A stretch of 60,603 nucleotides of DNA from Butyrivibrio sp. (GCA_017615275.1 JAGAAO010000077.1:1-60603); one strand, 5' to 3'. Counted from the first letter of the stretch, positions 39,285 through 48,276 are shown. The notes: generated by a model from the sequence alone, not told the origin. Numbers and translations are program-made.

Positions 39285-40640
39285 GCCCGACATTAGTACG
39301 TAATAGGTTATCATCAGCATTACAAATGCTCCGAGCCATGCGGACACTTCGGCGTAAGCCACGCCTCTGAAGCTCTGCCTTGCAAAGACAAGTCCAACTC
39401 CCACTCTCATCGCCACTTCCAAAAAGCCTGATGTCATGGGAACAAAGGTATTGCCAAGTCCCTGCACCGAATATCTGTAAACAAAGAGCCATCCAAGCCC
39501 ATACAGGCAGATTCCCAATATAGGCAGAAACTCCTTACAATAGCCGATATACTCGGGAGAATTAAGGATAAGTCCAGTAAGCTGCTCAGGTGCAAATATC
39601 ATAAGACTTGAAAGCGGCAGATTTACAATTGTCGCAAGAATAAGTCCGCTGTTTACGCCTTTTTTAATCCTATCTATCTTACCCGCACCAAAGTTCTGGC
39701 CCACGAAAGTCAGAACCGAGAGTCCTACGGATACACCTATCTGTTCAAAGAGCCCTGCGAACTTCATACAAACGGAATATGCGGCTATATATCCGCTCTC
39801 CATCTGATTTACAAAATACTGCAGTATCATTGCTCCTATCGCAGTCACCGAATTCATGAATCCCACAGGAAATCCCATTTTCAAAAGATCCATATAATAG
39901 GATCTGTCCGTCCCATCAGGCGTCTTAATTCCAAAAGCTCCTTTAAGTTCAGGAATGTTCATCGCAGCTCCGGCACAGTACAGGAAAGAAACCACCTGCG
40001 CCAGCACTGTTGCAATCGATGCTCCCGCAACTCCCATCTTCAGCACTATAATAAAGAAAAGATCCAGCCCTATATTTGTAACCGATGAAATTATCATAGC
40101 TATCAGCGGTCTTCTACTGTCTCCCAGTGACTGCAAGATTGTCAGCATAAGATTGTTCATTACAGTGACAGATATTCCGAGAAGTATCACAACATAATAG
40201 TTATATGTATCAGCGAAGATATCTCCCGGCGTCTTCACAAGATAAAGAACAGGTTTAATAAAGGTAACGCAAAGTATTGTTATTGCGACGCTTATTCCAA
40301 GGCAAAGCCTTACTGCAGATGCCACGTACCTTGCGAGGCCTTCATAATCTTTTTTCCCAAAGGACTGTGAAAACAATATTCCATAGCCCTTAGTCATTCC
40401 TATTACAAATCCCAGGATAAAAAAGTTAAAAGAACCTGTCAGCCCAACTGCAGCGATTGCCTTATCTCCCAATATCTTTCCTACGATCAGACTGTCAACC
40501 ACGCTGTAGAACTGCTGAAAAAGATTTCCCATTACAAGAGGCAGAAAAAATAGCACGAGATGTCTCATGCTTCTGCCCTGTGTCATATCATTTGTTTTTG
40601 ATTTTGATCTTGAAGTAAACATATTTCGACTATACTCCAT
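39249..40640 (-). CDS. MATE family efflux protein
   Basis: A 463-residue protein with 12 helices in two MatE repeats. SMRHLVLFFLPLVMGNLFQQ starts helix 1 and KLGDKAIAAVGLTGSF-like text (ILGDKAIAAVGLTG) follows helix 2, the usual MATE pattern. It exports cationic compounds or drugs against Na+ or H+. The start is uncertain: ATG 40640 has AAGGAG 14 bases away; ATG 40622 lies 12 bases after another GGAG. It converges on, and overlaps, the AraC gene. Confidence 0.87.
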   Translation of the reverse strand: MEYSRNMFTSRSKSKTNDMTQGRSMRHLVLFFLPLVMGNLFQQFYSVVDSLIVGKILGDKAIAAVGLTGSFNFFILGFVIGMTKGYGILFSQSFGKKDYEGLARYVASAVRLCLGISVAITILCVTFIKPVLYLVKTPGDIFADTYNYYVVILLGISVTVMNNLMLTILQSLGDSRRPLIAMIISSVTNIGLDLFFIIVLKMGVAGASIATVLAQVVSFLYCAGAAMNIPELKGAFGIKTPDGTDRSYYMDLLKMGFPVGFMNSVTAIGAMILQYFVNQMESGYIAAYSVCMKFAGLFEQIGVSVGLSVLTFVGQNFGAGKIDRIKKGVNSGLILATIVNLPLSSLMIFAPEQLTGLILNSPEYIGYCKEFLPILGICLYGLGWLFVYRYSVQGLGNTFVPMTSGFLEVAMRVGVGLVFARQSFRGVAYAEVSAWLGAFVMLMITYYVLMSGLYRKARTVLTW

Positions 40641-40697
40641 AAAATCGAGATTAACTCCTTAAATTTTGACACGAGGGCTTCTCATTTTTTGTTCATA

Positions 40698-40726
40698 TTG
40701 CATTTTACGGTAGATTCTCATATAAT
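40698..40726 (+). promoter_or_regulatory. Sigma-A type promoter of the ABC-F gene
   Basis: -35 TTGCAT (40698-40703), 17-base spacer, -10 TATAAT (40721-40726), about 50 bases upstream of the ABC-F start. Confidence 0.8.
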
Positions 40727-40775
40727 ACGAACTGTTGCAAAGATTATTTCTATATAATAAGTGAGGCTATATTTA

Positions 40776-42416
40776 ATGATAAGTGCTAATAACGTAACAC
40801 TGAGAGTAGGTAAAAAAGCTCTGTTTGAAGACGTAAATATCAAGTTCACCGAGGGAAACTGCTACGGTATCATCGGTGCAAACGGAGCCGGAAAGTCAAC
40901 TTTTTTGAAAATATTGTCGGGACAGATTGAGACCACAAACGGTGATGTTGTAATTACCGACGGACAGCGTCTCTCTTTCCTTGAACAGGATCACTTCAAA
41001 TATGACGACAAGGTTGTTCTTGATACTGTTATTTCAGGAAACGCCCGTCTCTTTGAGATCAAGAATGAAAAAGACGCAATATATGCAAAAGAAGATTTCA
41101 CAGACGAAGACGGAATCCGTGCAAGTGAGCTCGAGGCTGAATTCGCCGAGATGAACGGATGGGAAGCTGAATCCGATGCAGAAAGCCTTTTGAACGGACT
41201 TGGTATAGAAACCGAGAACCACTACAAGCTTATGAAAGAACTTGACGGTAATCAGAAGGTCAAGGTTCTTCTTGCAAGAGCTCTTTTCGGTAACCCCGAT
41301 ATCCTTCTTCTGGACGAGCCTACCAACCACTTGGATCTCGACGCCATTGCCTGGCTCGAGGAGTTCCTCATCAACTTTGAGAACACGGTTATCGTGGTAT
41401 CCCATGACCGTTACTTCCTTAATAAAGTCTGCACTTATATCGCTGATATAGATTACGGCAAGATTCAGCTCTATGCCGGTAACTACGACTTCTGGTACGA
41501 ATCATCACAGCTTATGATCCGTCAGATGAAGGAAGCCAACAAGAAAAAAGAGGAACAGATCAAGGAACTTAAAGAGTTCATTGCCCGCTTCTCTGCTAAC
41601 GCAAGTAAATCAAAGCAGGCTACTTCAAGAAAGAAAGCCCTTGAAAAGATCGAGCTTGATACCATCAAGCCTTCAAGCAGAAAATATCCATATATTGATT
41701 TCAGACCCGATCGTGAGATCGGAAATGAGGTTCTTACCGTTTCAGGAATCTCTAAGACAATAAACGGCGAGAAAATACTCGATAACATCTCATTCGTTGT
41801 GCAGCATGATGACAAGATTGCTTTTGTAGGCGGAAACGAGCTTGCAAAGACAACATTGTTCCAGATCCTCACAGGTGAACTTGAGCCTGACGAAGGAACA
41901 TACAAATGGGGCGTAACTACTTCACAGGCTTACTTCCCCAAGGACAACACAAAAGAGTTTGACAACGATTACAACATTACAGAGTGGCTTACAGGCTATT
42001 CAGAGATAAAGGATGCAACTTACGTAAGAGGATTCCTCGGACGTATGCTCTTCGCCGGTGAAGACGGTGTTAAGAAGGTCAAAGTTCTCTCAGGAGGTGA
42101 GAAAGTTCGCTGTCTCCTCTCCAAGATGATGATTAGCGGTGCAAACTGTCTTATCTTCGATGAGCCCACAAACCACCTTGATATGGAATCCATCTCCGCT
42201 CTCAACGACGGAATGATCAAATTCCCCGGCGTAGAACTTTTCGCTTGCCGTGACCATCAGGTTGTTCAGACAACAGCAAACAGAATAATGGAAATCCTTC
42301 CCGATGGTTCACTTGTCGACAAGCGTTCCACCTACGATGAATATCTCGAAAGTGATGAGATGGCCAGAAAACGTACAGTTTATAATACAGTTGCCGAAGA
42401 GGAAGAAGACGACTGA
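40776..42416 (+). CDS. ABC-F ATPase, YbiT-like, with altered second ATP-binding site
   Basis: A 546-residue soluble protein with two ABC domains joined by the basic ABC-F linker (about 240-310, containing FSANASKSKQATSRKKA). Such proteins bind the ribosomal E site and regulate translation or give antibiotic protection. Site 1 has a normal Walker A (GANGAGKST), DEPTNHLDLD and SHDR. Site 2 has GGNELAKTT instead of GxNGxGK[ST], and CRDHQ replaces the SHDR H-switch, while LSGGEKVR and DEPTNHLDME are intact; the signature of domain 1 is LDGNQ. ATG 40776 has GTGAGG 9 bases upstream; the frame opens five codons earlier at GTG. Confidence 0.9.
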   Translation: MISANNVTLRVGKKALFEDVNIKFTEGNCYGIIGANGAGKSTFLKILSGQIETTNGDVVITDGQRLSFLEQDHFKYDDKVVLDTVISGNARLFEIKNEKDAIYAKEDFTDEDGIRASELEAEFAEMNGWEAESDAESLLNGLGIETENHYKLMKELDGNQKVKVLLARALFGNPDILLLDEPTNHLDLDAIAWLEEFLINFENTVIVVSHDRYFLNKVCTYIADIDYGKIQLYAGNYDFWYESSQLMIRQMKEANKKKEEQIKELKEFIARFSANASKSKQATSRKKALEKIELDTIKPSSRKYPYIDFRPDREIGNEVLTVSGISKTINGEKILDNISFVVQHDDKIAFVGGNELAKTTLFQILTGELEPDEGTYKWGVTTSQAYFPKDNTKEFDNDYNITEWLTGYSEIKDATYVRGFLGRMLFAGEDGVKKVKVLSGGEKVRCLLSKMMISGANCLIFDEPTNHLDMESISALNDGMIKFPGVELFACRDHQVVQTTANRIMEILPDGSLVDKRSTYDEYLESDEMARKRTVYNTVAEEEEDD

Positions 42417-42458
42417 TTTATATCAATCATTTCTATATATTTAAGGAGGAGCATAAGC

Positions 42459-43334
42459 ATGCAGACATTTAGTCCCGTAAAAGAAGGAAAAGTAAGAGAA
42501 ATCTACGATATCGGAGAAAACCTTATCATGGTTGCAACTGACAGAATCTCCGCTTTCGACGTAATTCTCAAGAACAAAGTTACAAAAAAAGGTGCCGTAT
42601 TGACTCAGATGTCAAAATTCTGGTTTGACTACACCAAAGACATCGTAAAGAACCACATGGTAAGCGTTGATACAAATGATATGCCTGAATTCTTCAGAAC
42701 TGAGGAGTTCACAGGAAACAGCATGCTTTGCAAAAAGCTCACTATGGTTCCCGTTGAATGTATCGTTCGCGGATACATCACAGGAAGCGGTTGGAACAGC
42801 TACAAGGAAAACGGTACCGTATGCGGAATCAAACTTCCTGAAGGACTTAAAGAGTGCGACAAGCTCCCTGAACCCATATATACTCCCAGCACAAAGGCTG
42901 AGATTGGTGATCACGACGAAAACATCGACTTTGACCGCAGTGTTGAAGTTCTTGAGAAAGCTTTCCCCGGAAAGGGTCTTGAGTATGCAACAAAGATCAA
43001 AGATTACACAATCGCTCTTTACAAGAAGTGCGCAGACTACGCTCTCACTCGCGGTATCATAATCGCAGATACAAAGTTTGAGTTCGGTATCGACGAAAAC
43101 GGAAACGTTGTACTTGCCGATGAGATGCTCACACCCGACAGCTCTCGTTTCTGGCCTGTTGAAGGCTATGAGCCCGGACACGGTCAGCCTTCTTTCGACA
43201 AGCAGTTCGTTCGTGACTACTTAAAGGCTAATCCTGAGTGCGATTACAATCTTCCTCAGGACGTAATCGACAAGACTATCGCAAAATACCTTGAAGCTTA
43301 CAAGCTCCTTACAGGTTCAGAATTGAACGTTTAA
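42459..43334 (+). CDS. purC: Phosphoribosylaminoimidazole-succinocarboxamide synthase
   Basis: A 291-residue SAICAR synthetase that joins aspartate to CAIR with ATP in purine synthesis. Seen: EGKVREIYDIGENLIMVATD at the N-terminus (substrate and ATP site), VECIVRGYITGSGW (about 98-111) and LADEMLTPDSSRFWP (about 217). The length fits the longer PurC group. AAGGAGG precedes the ATG; the gap from the ABC-F gene is 42 bases, and a strong terminator follows. No other pur gene is nearby. Confidence 0.96.
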   Translation: MQTFSPVKEGKVREIYDIGENLIMVATDRISAFDVILKNKVTKKGAVLTQMSKFWFDYTKDIVKNHMVSVDTNDMPEFFRTEEFTGNSMLCKKLTMVPVECIVRGYITGSGWNSYKENGTVCGIKLPEGLKECDKLPEPIYTPSTKAEIGDHDENIDFDRSVEVLEKAFPGKGLEYATKIKDYTIALYKKCADYALTRGIIIADTKFEFGIDENGNVVLADEMLTPDSSRFWPVEGYEPGHGQPSFDKQFVRDYLKANPECDYNLPQDVIDKTIAKYLEAYKLLTGSELNV

Positions 43335-43360
43335 TATCACACTAATATATAAGATAAAGC

Positions 43361-43391
43361 CCCCGCTACTGATTTCAGTAGCGGGGATTAT
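43361..43391 (+). terminator. Rho-independent terminator of purC
   Basis: 11-bp perfect stem CCCCGCTACTG / CAGTAGCGGGG (43361-43371 with 43376-43386), 4-base loop, then ATTATT. The GC-rich stem compensates for the short T-run. Confidence 0.8.
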
Positions 43392-43497
43392 TACTCTCAT
43401 ACAATGAGTCGCCGGCACGACAACTGAGATATTTATGTGAAAGGATTTGAAATTTGATAGAACCTTTGCACTTCTACCCCGGCGTAAAAAAGAAAAA

Positions 43498-43682
43498 TAC
43501 CTAAGGGAATCTTTTTCATGCCACTGAGGCATTCATTTTGTCACATCAGCATTTCACACACGAGATTCGTTTGCCTAAGGTGATGGTTTTCGCGTTTCTG
43601 AGGCATTCACCTGTATTTTAAATCTATGATTTCTTTGAAAATGAATACCTAAAAGAAACATTTTGCATATGTTTAGGCATGT
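43498..43682. repeat. Three 37-base units at an exact 74-base pitch, in a gene-free gap
   Basis: Units at 43498-43534, 43572-43608 and 43646-43682. Each begins T[AG]CCTAA and carries AGGCAT at offset 29, with TTTT near the centre; units 1 and 2 agree at 27 of 37 positions, unit 3 is more diverged. The ends are roughly complementary (CCTAA[AG] with [CT]T[TG]AGG), so each unit could fold. The two 37-base intervals between units show no similarity. The rest of the 353-base gap (43335-43687) holds the purC terminator and no open frame that looks coding. Nature unknown. Confidence 0.7.
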
Positions 43683-43687
43683 TACTA

Positions 43688-45403
43688 TTATTTCCCCTTA
43701 ATAACATGACCGTATACATAGTATTTCATATGCTTCCAATCATCGGAAAAAATCACCACTACGTTTGGTACTTCTTCATAATAGGCTCCACGATATAATC
43801 TATCGCCCCTTTCTAGTTTTGTAACAAAAATTGCTCCGGTTTCCTCATCAAGCTTATAAAACTCACCTGACGGAGCAATAAAATATATATCTTTGGTTAA
43901 CGGATCATTTCGCAAAGACTCACGTTTAAAGTCCTCTTTCTCTGCAGTCAGTATCGTTTTCTCAATTCCGTTTTTGCGCATCACAAGCTTATCCTTATAT
44001 GCAATCCATAAAGTTTTACAATCATCACTCACCGCATAGTCACGCAAATTTCCTTCCACAGTACACATCTCTTTAATATTGCATTCTTCGGATTCATATG
44101 ATGCCAATGAGATTTTATCATTATCATAAAGAAACAGTTTAAAGTCACCATCATAGAATCTGTAATCAGAATGTTTTGCAATATGTACCGGTTCCATATT
44201 CTTATCCAGCCAAAATATATCATCATTGAGTTCTATAATCACACCGTCAAGTGATTGTTCATCCGGAAAGTATTCTGTCCCCAAACTCTCTAATCGTTTC
44301 CCTTTATAGTAAATATCGCTAATATGTTTTTTTATATCTTTTTTATCTTCCAAAGTATTTGAATCAAAATAATTCAGACATACAAAGCTCTCTTCCAAAC
44401 TATAATCTGTATAAAGTATCTTGGTGCAATCTGAATTTACTGCAACAAACCATATCTCAGTCGTGTCTATATCTATTATTTGTCCATCTTTCCAGCATCT
44501 GAGATCACCCTCAAGATCAGCAAAAAAAACCACTTTCCTGTCATTCGATACCGAATAAACATGAAATCCACCACCGGAAACAAATGTTTCTTTTCCGCTT
44601 AACTCGATCATTCCAACCTTCAAAGTGCTTGAATATAAAACTGTTTTTCCATCCGGAGAAGCTACAAGCCTAACGATATAAATATCATCTTTAAGTAGTC
44701 TTAATTCCCTATTCCTTACATCATATGCAAGCAATCCCCTACCATACTCAGAATCGACATCGGTAGCAATATATATGTATTCGCCGGTAACATTCATGCA
44801 CATCTCATGGGCTTTCTCAGCAATTAGTGTTTCACTTAGATCAGAATTTACAAGATATACCTTTCCGTTTTCCAGGATAAAAGCACCGATCTTACCATCA
44901 GTATCGGTATACAGATCAAACTCCTGCCCCATAAACTTGTAGTTTATCGCACCCTCGTTATTGCAAATAACGCCACTGACAGCAACCATACCGCTGCCAT
45001 TTGCAAATACATTCTTTTCTGAAATAGATCTTTTATAACTCAGCGAAGCGATACCTATAACCATAAAGATTACAGCCACAACACAGAAGACTCCAACTGC
45101 TTTCTTGGGCGATACTTTTATTCCCGGTTTAACCTTATTCTTAGGCGATACTTTCGTTCCCGGTTTAACCTCATTTTTCTTATTGGAGACAGACTCTTTT
45201 GCTGATGAGCTCTTCTCAAACAATTCTTTTTCCAACTGCGGAAATTTATCGTTTTGGGCAAGCTCTGCTGCTATTTTCTCTTCGATTTCTTTCTCATTTA
45301 TCGCATTTTCTTCAAATGCTATCTCTTTTTTTAGCGGAGCTCCGCAATTATCGCAAAATCCGGATTCCTTATTCACTTCACAACCGCAGTTCGGACATCT
45401 CAT
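43688..45403 (-). CDS. Zinc-ribbon, single-pass membrane protein with extracytoplasmic beta-propeller-like domain
   Basis: A 571-residue protein. Residues 1-25 form a zinc ribbon with two CxxC pairs (CPNCGCEV... CDNCGAPL). A Glu-rich linker and a repeated VKPG[TI]KVSPK motif (about 77-100) follow, then one membrane helix (about 104-125). Residues about 140-571 are a repetitive beta-rich region with SPDGKTVLYS- and SDDCKTLWIA-like strands, suggesting a TolB/WD-type propeller outside the cell. It starts 4 bases after the upstream gene, whose last codons hold the GAGG site. The function is not known; the layout suggests a sensor or scaffold. The three-gene operon it ends has no recognised homologue. 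Confidence 0.75.
   Translation of the reverse strand: MRCPNCGCEVNKESGFCDNCGAPLKKEIAFEENAINEKEIEEKIAAELAQNDKFPQLEKELFEKSSSAKESVSNKKNEVKPGTKVSPKNKVKPGIKVSPKKAVGVFCVVAVIFMVIGIASLSYKRSISEKNVFANGSGMVAVSGVICNNEGAINYKFMGQEFDLYTDTDGKIGAFILENGKVYLVNSDLSETLIAEKAHEMCMNVTGEYIYIATDVDSEYGRGLLAYDVRNRELRLLKDDIYIVRLVASPDGKTVLYSSTLKVGMIELSGKETFVSGGGFHVYSVSNDRKVVFFADLEGDLRCWKDGQIIDIDTTEIWFVAVNSDCTKILYTDYSLEESFVCLNYFDSNTLEDKKDIKKHISDIYYKGKRLESLGTEYFPDEQSLDGVIIELNDDIFWLDKNMEPVHIAKHSDYRFYDGDFKLFLYDNDKISLASYESEECNIKEMCTVEGNLRDYAVSDDCKTLWIAYKDKLVMRKNGIEKTILTAEKEDFKRESLRNDPLTKDIYFIAPSGEFYKLDEETGAIFVTKLERGDRLYRGAYYEEVPNVVVIFSDDWKHMKYYVYGHVIKGK
45108..45179. repeat. 36-base tandem duplication inside the zinc-ribbon gene
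   Basis: Two adjacent 36-base units starting GGCGATACTTT (45108-45143 and 45144-45179), encoding VKPGIKVSPKxK and VKPGTKVSPKNK just before the membrane helix. Most of the differences are at a few positions, so this is a recent in-frame duplication that lengthens the juxtamembrane linker. Confidence 0.8.
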
Positions 45404-45407
45404 CTCG

Positions 45408-45908
45408 TTAATCCTCTATATGGTACAACATTGAAACATCATATTTGTCGGGAACAATTATCCATTTCCCTCTTTTCTCTTCAATATACCAGTGCCCATC
45501 CACCGAATCATATTCCATCCAGCCATAATCGCCATAATCGCCGGATATAGGCTCATACCAGTATTGATACTGCTTAACTTTGTCATTATACCAGACATAA
45601 AAATCAAGCTCGGTGTCGTGATAATTTTCTCCGTCCCATACAAGTGTCTTATCGGGAGAAGATGATTTTGTACATACATACCGATTATTTCCGACATTTT
45701 TCAAACGTAAGCCGGATGATTTGGTAGACTCCTGTGTTATCTGTTTTTCACTAAAAAAGGGAATATCCGGAATATCACCCAAACTACCAATAAGAATTAC
45801 TGCAATAATAACAAAAAATAATAAATACAGTTTAAGTCCGCCAAAATACTCTTTGCCAGCAGAAGTAAGAGCATTTCTTTCGGCTTCTTTTTCAAACGCA
45901 ACATTCAT
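45408..45908 (-). CDS. Small single-pass membrane protein with the YWYEPISG C-terminal module
   Basis: A 166-residue protein: a short cytoplasmic part, one membrane helix (about 28-47) and an extracytoplasmic C-terminus. Residues about 88-166 form a Trp/Tyr-rich module with YHDTELDFY, YWYEPISGDYGDYGWM and a closing YDVSMLYHI. The same pattern ends the protein at 54097-54939, also a membrane protein, so this is a shared domain I cannot name. No ribosome site was seen before the ATG; translation may be coupled from the gene 24 bases upstream. Confidence 0.75.
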   Translation of the reverse strand: MNVAFEKEAERNALTSAGKEYFGGLKLYLLFFVIIAVILIGSLGDIPDIPFFSEKQITQESTKSSGLRLKNVGNNRYVCTKSSSPDKTLVWDGENYHDTELDFYVWYNDKVKQYQYWYEPISGDYGDYGWMEYDSVDGHWYIEEKRGKWIIVPDKYDVSMLYHIED

Positions 45909-45932
45909 AAGATAACGGCAATTCGGACACTC

Positions 45933-46349
45933 TTACTGCGTTATGTTATGATCATATATACTTATAGTACTTCTCTGCTTGCATTTTCCGCATATGCACG
46001 CAGCACCCGTAGAGTTATCATAAGTTGCACCGTCATACCTGTTATTGCGTTCATCATACCATCCCGCATTATGCTCTACGCCTCTTTTATCTTTCCAATC
46101 CGATTCAAAAAATCTGTAATCATGCTTTTTACCGCAAACACACCGAAATGAATAATATCCTTTTGCCGGTCTGCTGGCTCTGATCCTTGGTTTACTCCTG
46201 CGCACAGTCGTAAACATGTCCTCAGTGGGAAGCATACTCCCTCCGGCATAATACATATCATTATCTGAACCCGAATATGAACCGCCTCCTGAAAAAAAGC
46301 CACCACCTGAATCACTGCTATGGCTTGAACTTGAATGATCGCTTGCCAT
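45933..46349 (-). CDS. Ser/Gly-rich protein with C-terminal cysteine motifs, function unknown
   Basis: A 138-residue protein. The first 45 residues are mostly Ser, Gly and Asp (low complexity, such as GGGFFSGGGSYSGS); the rest has FRCVCGKKHDY (about 68-78) and AACICGKCKQR near 118-128, together a CxC ... CxCxxC zinc-ribbon-like set. There is no signal peptide or membrane helix. GAGGAAAG precedes the ATG. It is the first gene of the leftward cluster ending at 43688. Not recognised. Confidence 0.7.
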   Translation of the reverse strand: MASDHSSSSHSSDSGGGFFSGGGSYSGSDNDMYYAGGSMLPTEDMFTTVRRSKPRIRASRPAKGYYSFRCVCGKKHDYRFFESDWKDKRGVEHNAGWYDERNNRYDGATYDNSTGAACICGKCKQRSTISIYDHNITQ

Positions 46350-46494
46350 ATCTTTCCTCTCTATCCTAACTAATCTATCCTAGTTATAAACAATATATCA
46401 AAAAAATATAAACCTATTAAGTCCCCTGTATTTATTCCGATATATCTATCAAAGATACATAACTTGCTAAATACCCTCCCTTTAAATAAGCCAT

Positions 46495-46538
46495 AAAAAG
46501 TACCGTCACTGAGGTATAACCCGGTGGCGGTACTTTTT
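46495..46538. terminator. Terminator after the Mbeg1-like gene
   Basis: Stem AAAAAGTACCG / CGGTACTTTTT (46495-46505 with 46528-46538) with a further inner GTCAC/GGTGG-type pairing; on the minus strand the T-run closes the Mbeg1-like transcript 16 bases after its stop. Confidence 0.8.
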
Positions 46539-46553
46539 GCACTTACTCATTTT

Positions 46554-48188
46554 TTAGTCTGTATCCTCGTAAGAATACCCATTATCCTTAGCTGAGCTTT
46601 TTTTGGACAGTATCTGAATTAGAAGTCTCACGATTCCGATAAGAACAAGGTAACTGCCGACCGTAAGTGACTTTACAGAGGTAAGGCGCTGCGGCGTGGC
46701 AAGTGAAATAATACCAATGTTCAGGTTTACAACAGCGATAAGAATCATCCAGAAGCTTCCCGCCCGCTTTATTGTCTTTTTATGCTTGATCACATATTGA
46801 ACGCTGGCTACAGCCATGGTAAAAAAGACAATTGAAATAAATACGTTCGTCCACTTCGGAATACGCTCGATATTAGATACAATGAACACCATAAAGCACA
46901 TCACGATTATATGAAAAAGCATTCTGCCTCTTTTTATAAATGCCTTTTCGTCTCTGGTTCCCGCCTTAAGTATCCTCGTAGCACTAAAAAGCGCGCAAGT
47001 AAGCGCAACCGCACCGCCTATCATGTTATAAATAGCTTTCGGAATAGCAAGAAAGACTATTCCCAGAAGGATAAGGAAAGCATCAATTATTCCCTGCTGG
47101 GTCTTAAGTGCCTCCGTTACCCTTATCTTCTCAAATTCGCGCCAAAGCGAACCGAAAAATTTACCAATGATTATCTTGGTCTTACTCTCCGATTGTGCCG
47201 CTGACAAAAGAATTGTTCCGAAATCGTGGAAACCGCCCTTTGAGATATCATCCAAAGAAGACGCACCACCTGCTTTCATCGCATCAAAAACATCTCTGGT
47301 GAACGCTTCCCTTTGCTCCATTGTCGCGTTTCCTATCCAATCATCAATTACTCTGTTAAGATCGGAACTTTCCTTCGACAGATGCTTTCTGGTTACAAAA
47401 TGATCGCCTTCGATCTTCCACGTCATTCCGGAGTGCTGAAGCATCCTCTTTGCATCACTTGCCACGATCTTATGAGGAACATCAAGCTCAAACAACATTC
47501 CGACGATACTGTATGTCGGCACAATATGCGTAAGCTTCCATCTTGCATTTTCAAACTTACTCTCATCAAGAAGTTCCGGACATATCCCAGGCCCGTCATA
47601 ACTATATATGTGCTTTATCCTTCCCTGAACTATACCGGGAACATGCATTGCGGAATAAAGAGCAAGATTACCGCCCTTAGAGTGACCGCCTATATAAACA
47701 TCTCCGGCATATTTTGCCAAAATATACCTAAGATAGCTCACCGCCTGCTTCTGAGCCATGATTTCCTCAAAACTGATCTTGAAATCAAGTCTCCAATCGT
47801 CAATATCCATTGTTGTTCCGCGAAAAGCGACAAATAGACTACCATCCGGCAAATGAATCGTCATAGCGGTGAACAGCATATCTTTATCCGCATTATTTAT
47901 ATCAAGATAGTCGGAAAGCGTTATGTCCGCGAATCTCTTATATTTCGACATGTACAACAGAACCCAGTCAAAATCTCCTCTCGAGAGCCCCTCTTTTGAA
48001 TGAGTAGTAAAATACATGTCGGCTGCGTTTTTTATCGTAATCTCACCGCCGGTCTCGCCATCCGACACAATCCCATATAAGTCATTGTATATCAAAAGTG
48101 AAAAGGCCAGGCCATCCACTTCGTTGAACGGGGCTTTTTCAAAATCCAGATCCCCGCGCCATTTTATATAATTTATAATATTTGCCAT
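46554..48188 (-). CDS. Mbeg1-like (DUF2974) alpha/beta hydrolase with C-terminal membrane domain
   Basis: A 544-residue protein. The N-terminal part (about 1-320) is an alpha/beta hydrolase of the Mbeg1-like/DUF2974 type: FVAFRGTTMDIDDWRLDF (about 116-133) and the nucleophile elbow GGHSKGGNLALYSA (Ser near residue 173). Residues about 380-530 carry five or six membrane helices. The family is lipase-like; the substrate is unknown. The longer frame starts 23 codons upstream, but GGGTGG precedes the ATG at 48188 and MANIINYIKWRGDLDF is the usual start of these proteins. Confidence 0.85.
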   Translation of the reverse strand: MANIINYIKWRGDLDFEKAPFNEVDGLAFSLLIYNDLYGIVSDGETGGEITIKNAADMYFTTHSKEGLSRGDFDWVLLYMSKYKRFADITLSDYLDINNADKDMLFTAMTIHLPDGSLFVAFRGTTMDIDDWRLDFKISFEEIMAQKQAVSYLRYILAKYAGDVYIGGHSKGGNLALYSAMHVPGIVQGRIKHIYSYDGPGICPELLDESKFENARWKLTHIVPTYSIVGMLFELDVPHKIVASDAKRMLQHSGMTWKIEGDHFVTRKHLSKESSDLNRVIDDWIGNATMEQREAFTRDVFDAMKAGGASSLDDISKGGFHDFGTILLSAAQSESKTKIIIGKFFGSLWREFEKIRVTEALKTQQGIIDAFLILLGIVFLAIPKAIYNMIGGAVALTCALFSATRILKAGTRDEKAFIKRGRMLFHIIVMCFMVFIVSNIERIPKWTNVFISIVFFTMAVASVQYVIKHKKTIKRAGSFWMILIAVVNLNIGIISLATPQRLTSVKSLTVGSYLVLIGIVRLLIQILSKKSSAKDNGYSYEDTD

Positions 48189-48247
48189 ATGAAACCACCC
48201 TCTCTTAATTAATATTAGTCCTAATCCCGAATTTGTCCAACAAAACA

Positions 48248-48276
48248 TTGTTTGCAACGCTTTATTGTGTTAAAAT
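48248..48276 (+). promoter_or_regulatory. Probable promoter of thrH
   Basis: -35 TTGTTT (48248-48253), 17-base spacer, -10 TAAAAT (48271-48276), 41 bases upstream of the thrH start. Confidence 0.6.

Noticed and set aside
43498-43682. CRISPR array in the purC/zinc-ribbon gap
   Set aside because: The three units have the length and pitch of a repeat-spacer array, but they differ at about a quarter of positions or more, there are only three, and no cas gene lies in the window. Reported as an unexplained repeat instead.
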